This document shows, piece by piece, positions 13,521 through 13,607 of a stretch of DNA of 13,607 bases. Within the stretch, counting starts at the first letter, position 1; each line of letters opens with the position of its first letter. The position numbers and the translations under genes are program-made. The notes beneath the pieces are model-generated. The model was not told where the DNA came from. It worked only from the letters and a program-made list of their open reading frames with translations, and did not search any database. The stretch comes from a bacterium (GTDB lineage: Bacteria > Patescibacteriota > Saccharimonadia > Saccharimonadales > Saccharimonadaceae). Location of the stretch: positions 1 through 13,607 of the forward strand of contig JAHKZT010000013.1 in assembly GCA_020626475.1 (NCBI GenBank). Reading direction: 5' to 3'.

Positions 13521-13536
13521 TTCGCCGCGCTACACT
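13508..13536 (+). promoter_or_regulatory. Sigma-70-type promoter of groES overlapping CIRCE
   Basis: A perfect TTGACA at 13508-13513 and TACACT at 13531-13536 are spaced by 17 bases. The -35 lies within the CIRCE element, so HrcA would block RNA polymerase. Transcription would start near 13543, giving a leader of about 30 bases. Confidence 0.85.
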
Positions 13537-13572
13537 AGAGACAGAACATAATTTTCAGGAGGAAATTACCAT

Positions 13573-13607
13573 ATGTCTATCAAACCTCTCGCTGACCGCG
13601 TCGTCGC
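13573..13607 (+). CDS. groES: Co-chaperonin GroES, 5' end only
   Basis: The first 11 full codons read MSIKPLADRVV, the conserved GroES N-terminus, before the window ends. A strong ribosome binding site, AGGAGGA at 13557-13563, lies nine bases upstream of the ATG. GroES caps the GroEL folding chamber in the cytoplasm. CIRCE and the overlapping promoter indicate HrcA-controlled heat-shock expression, and groEL would be expected just downstream. There is no terminator between this gene and the preceding polymer operon, so some read-through is possible. Confidence 0.92.
   Translation, partial: MSIKPLADRVV

Noticed and set aside
1..13607. CRISPR array, tRNA, rRNA or insertion sequence
   Set aside because: No regularly spaced repeats, cloverleaf-like segments, rRNA stretches, transposase motifs or terminal inverted repeats were seen on either strand.

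Overview
The window looks like part of a small, tightly packed genome with a Gram-positive-like (monoderm) envelope. It is most likely a member of the Patescibacteria/CPR, and within it Candidatus Saccharibacteria is my best guess. The evidence is indirect. Genes abut or overlap by a few bases. A MurE lacks the usual N-terminal domain. A teichoic-acid-type phosphotransferase and a TarI/IspD-type cytidylyltransferase are present. A groES gene sits under a CIRCE element. UGA is used as a stop codon, in the overlap at 514-516, so the standard bacterial code fits.

Layout. (1) Positions 1-1364 (+): the 3' part of a degenerate Mur-ligase-like gene that stops before the usual C-terminal domain, joined by an ATGA overlap to an arginine-deiminase/DDAH-fold protein that lacks two of its usual catalytic residues. 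(2) 1376-2250 (+): a separately promoted membrane-anchored surface protein with a very acidic linker. (3) 2290-4493 (-): a two-gene operon, murE then a polyprenyl-phosphate-type glycosyltransferase, ending in a terminator shared with the surface protein. (4) 4493-4702 (+): an intergenic stretch with promoter-like sequence, strong hairpins and a Rho-independent terminator but no convincing gene, a candidate small RNA. (5) 4731-7961 (+): a four-gene operon of TarI/IspD-like cytidylyltransferase, NAD-dependent sugar epimerase/dehydratase, thyA and folA. (6) 7958-8911 (-): a GT2 glycosyltransferase. (7) 8977-13493 (+): a four-gene operon of GT2 glycosyltransferase, Wzx-type flippase, capsule-type glycosyltransferase and CDP-glycerol/ribitol-type phosphotransferase. 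(8) 13494-13607 (+): CIRCE operator, sigma-70-type promoter and the start of groES.

Taken together, regions 3 and 5-7 describe building and exporting a cell-surface polymer. A CDP-activated polyol (cytidylyltransferase plus reductase/epimerase) would be polymerised by the TagF/TarL-like enzyme. GT2 and capsule-type transferases would add sugars, and the flippase would move the lipid-linked product across the membrane. MurE supplies peptidoglycan precursors. thyA and folA sit inside the polymer-precursor operon.

The most unusual signals are the degenerate Mur-ligase/DDAH-like pair at the left edge, the repeated promoter architecture (extended -10, then 6-7 bases, then ATG) that predicts leaderless mRNAs at four operon starts, and the candidate small RNA between murE and the cytidylyltransferase gene. 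No tRNA, rRNA, CRISPR array or insertion sequence was seen. No gene-free stretch exceeds 300 bases.
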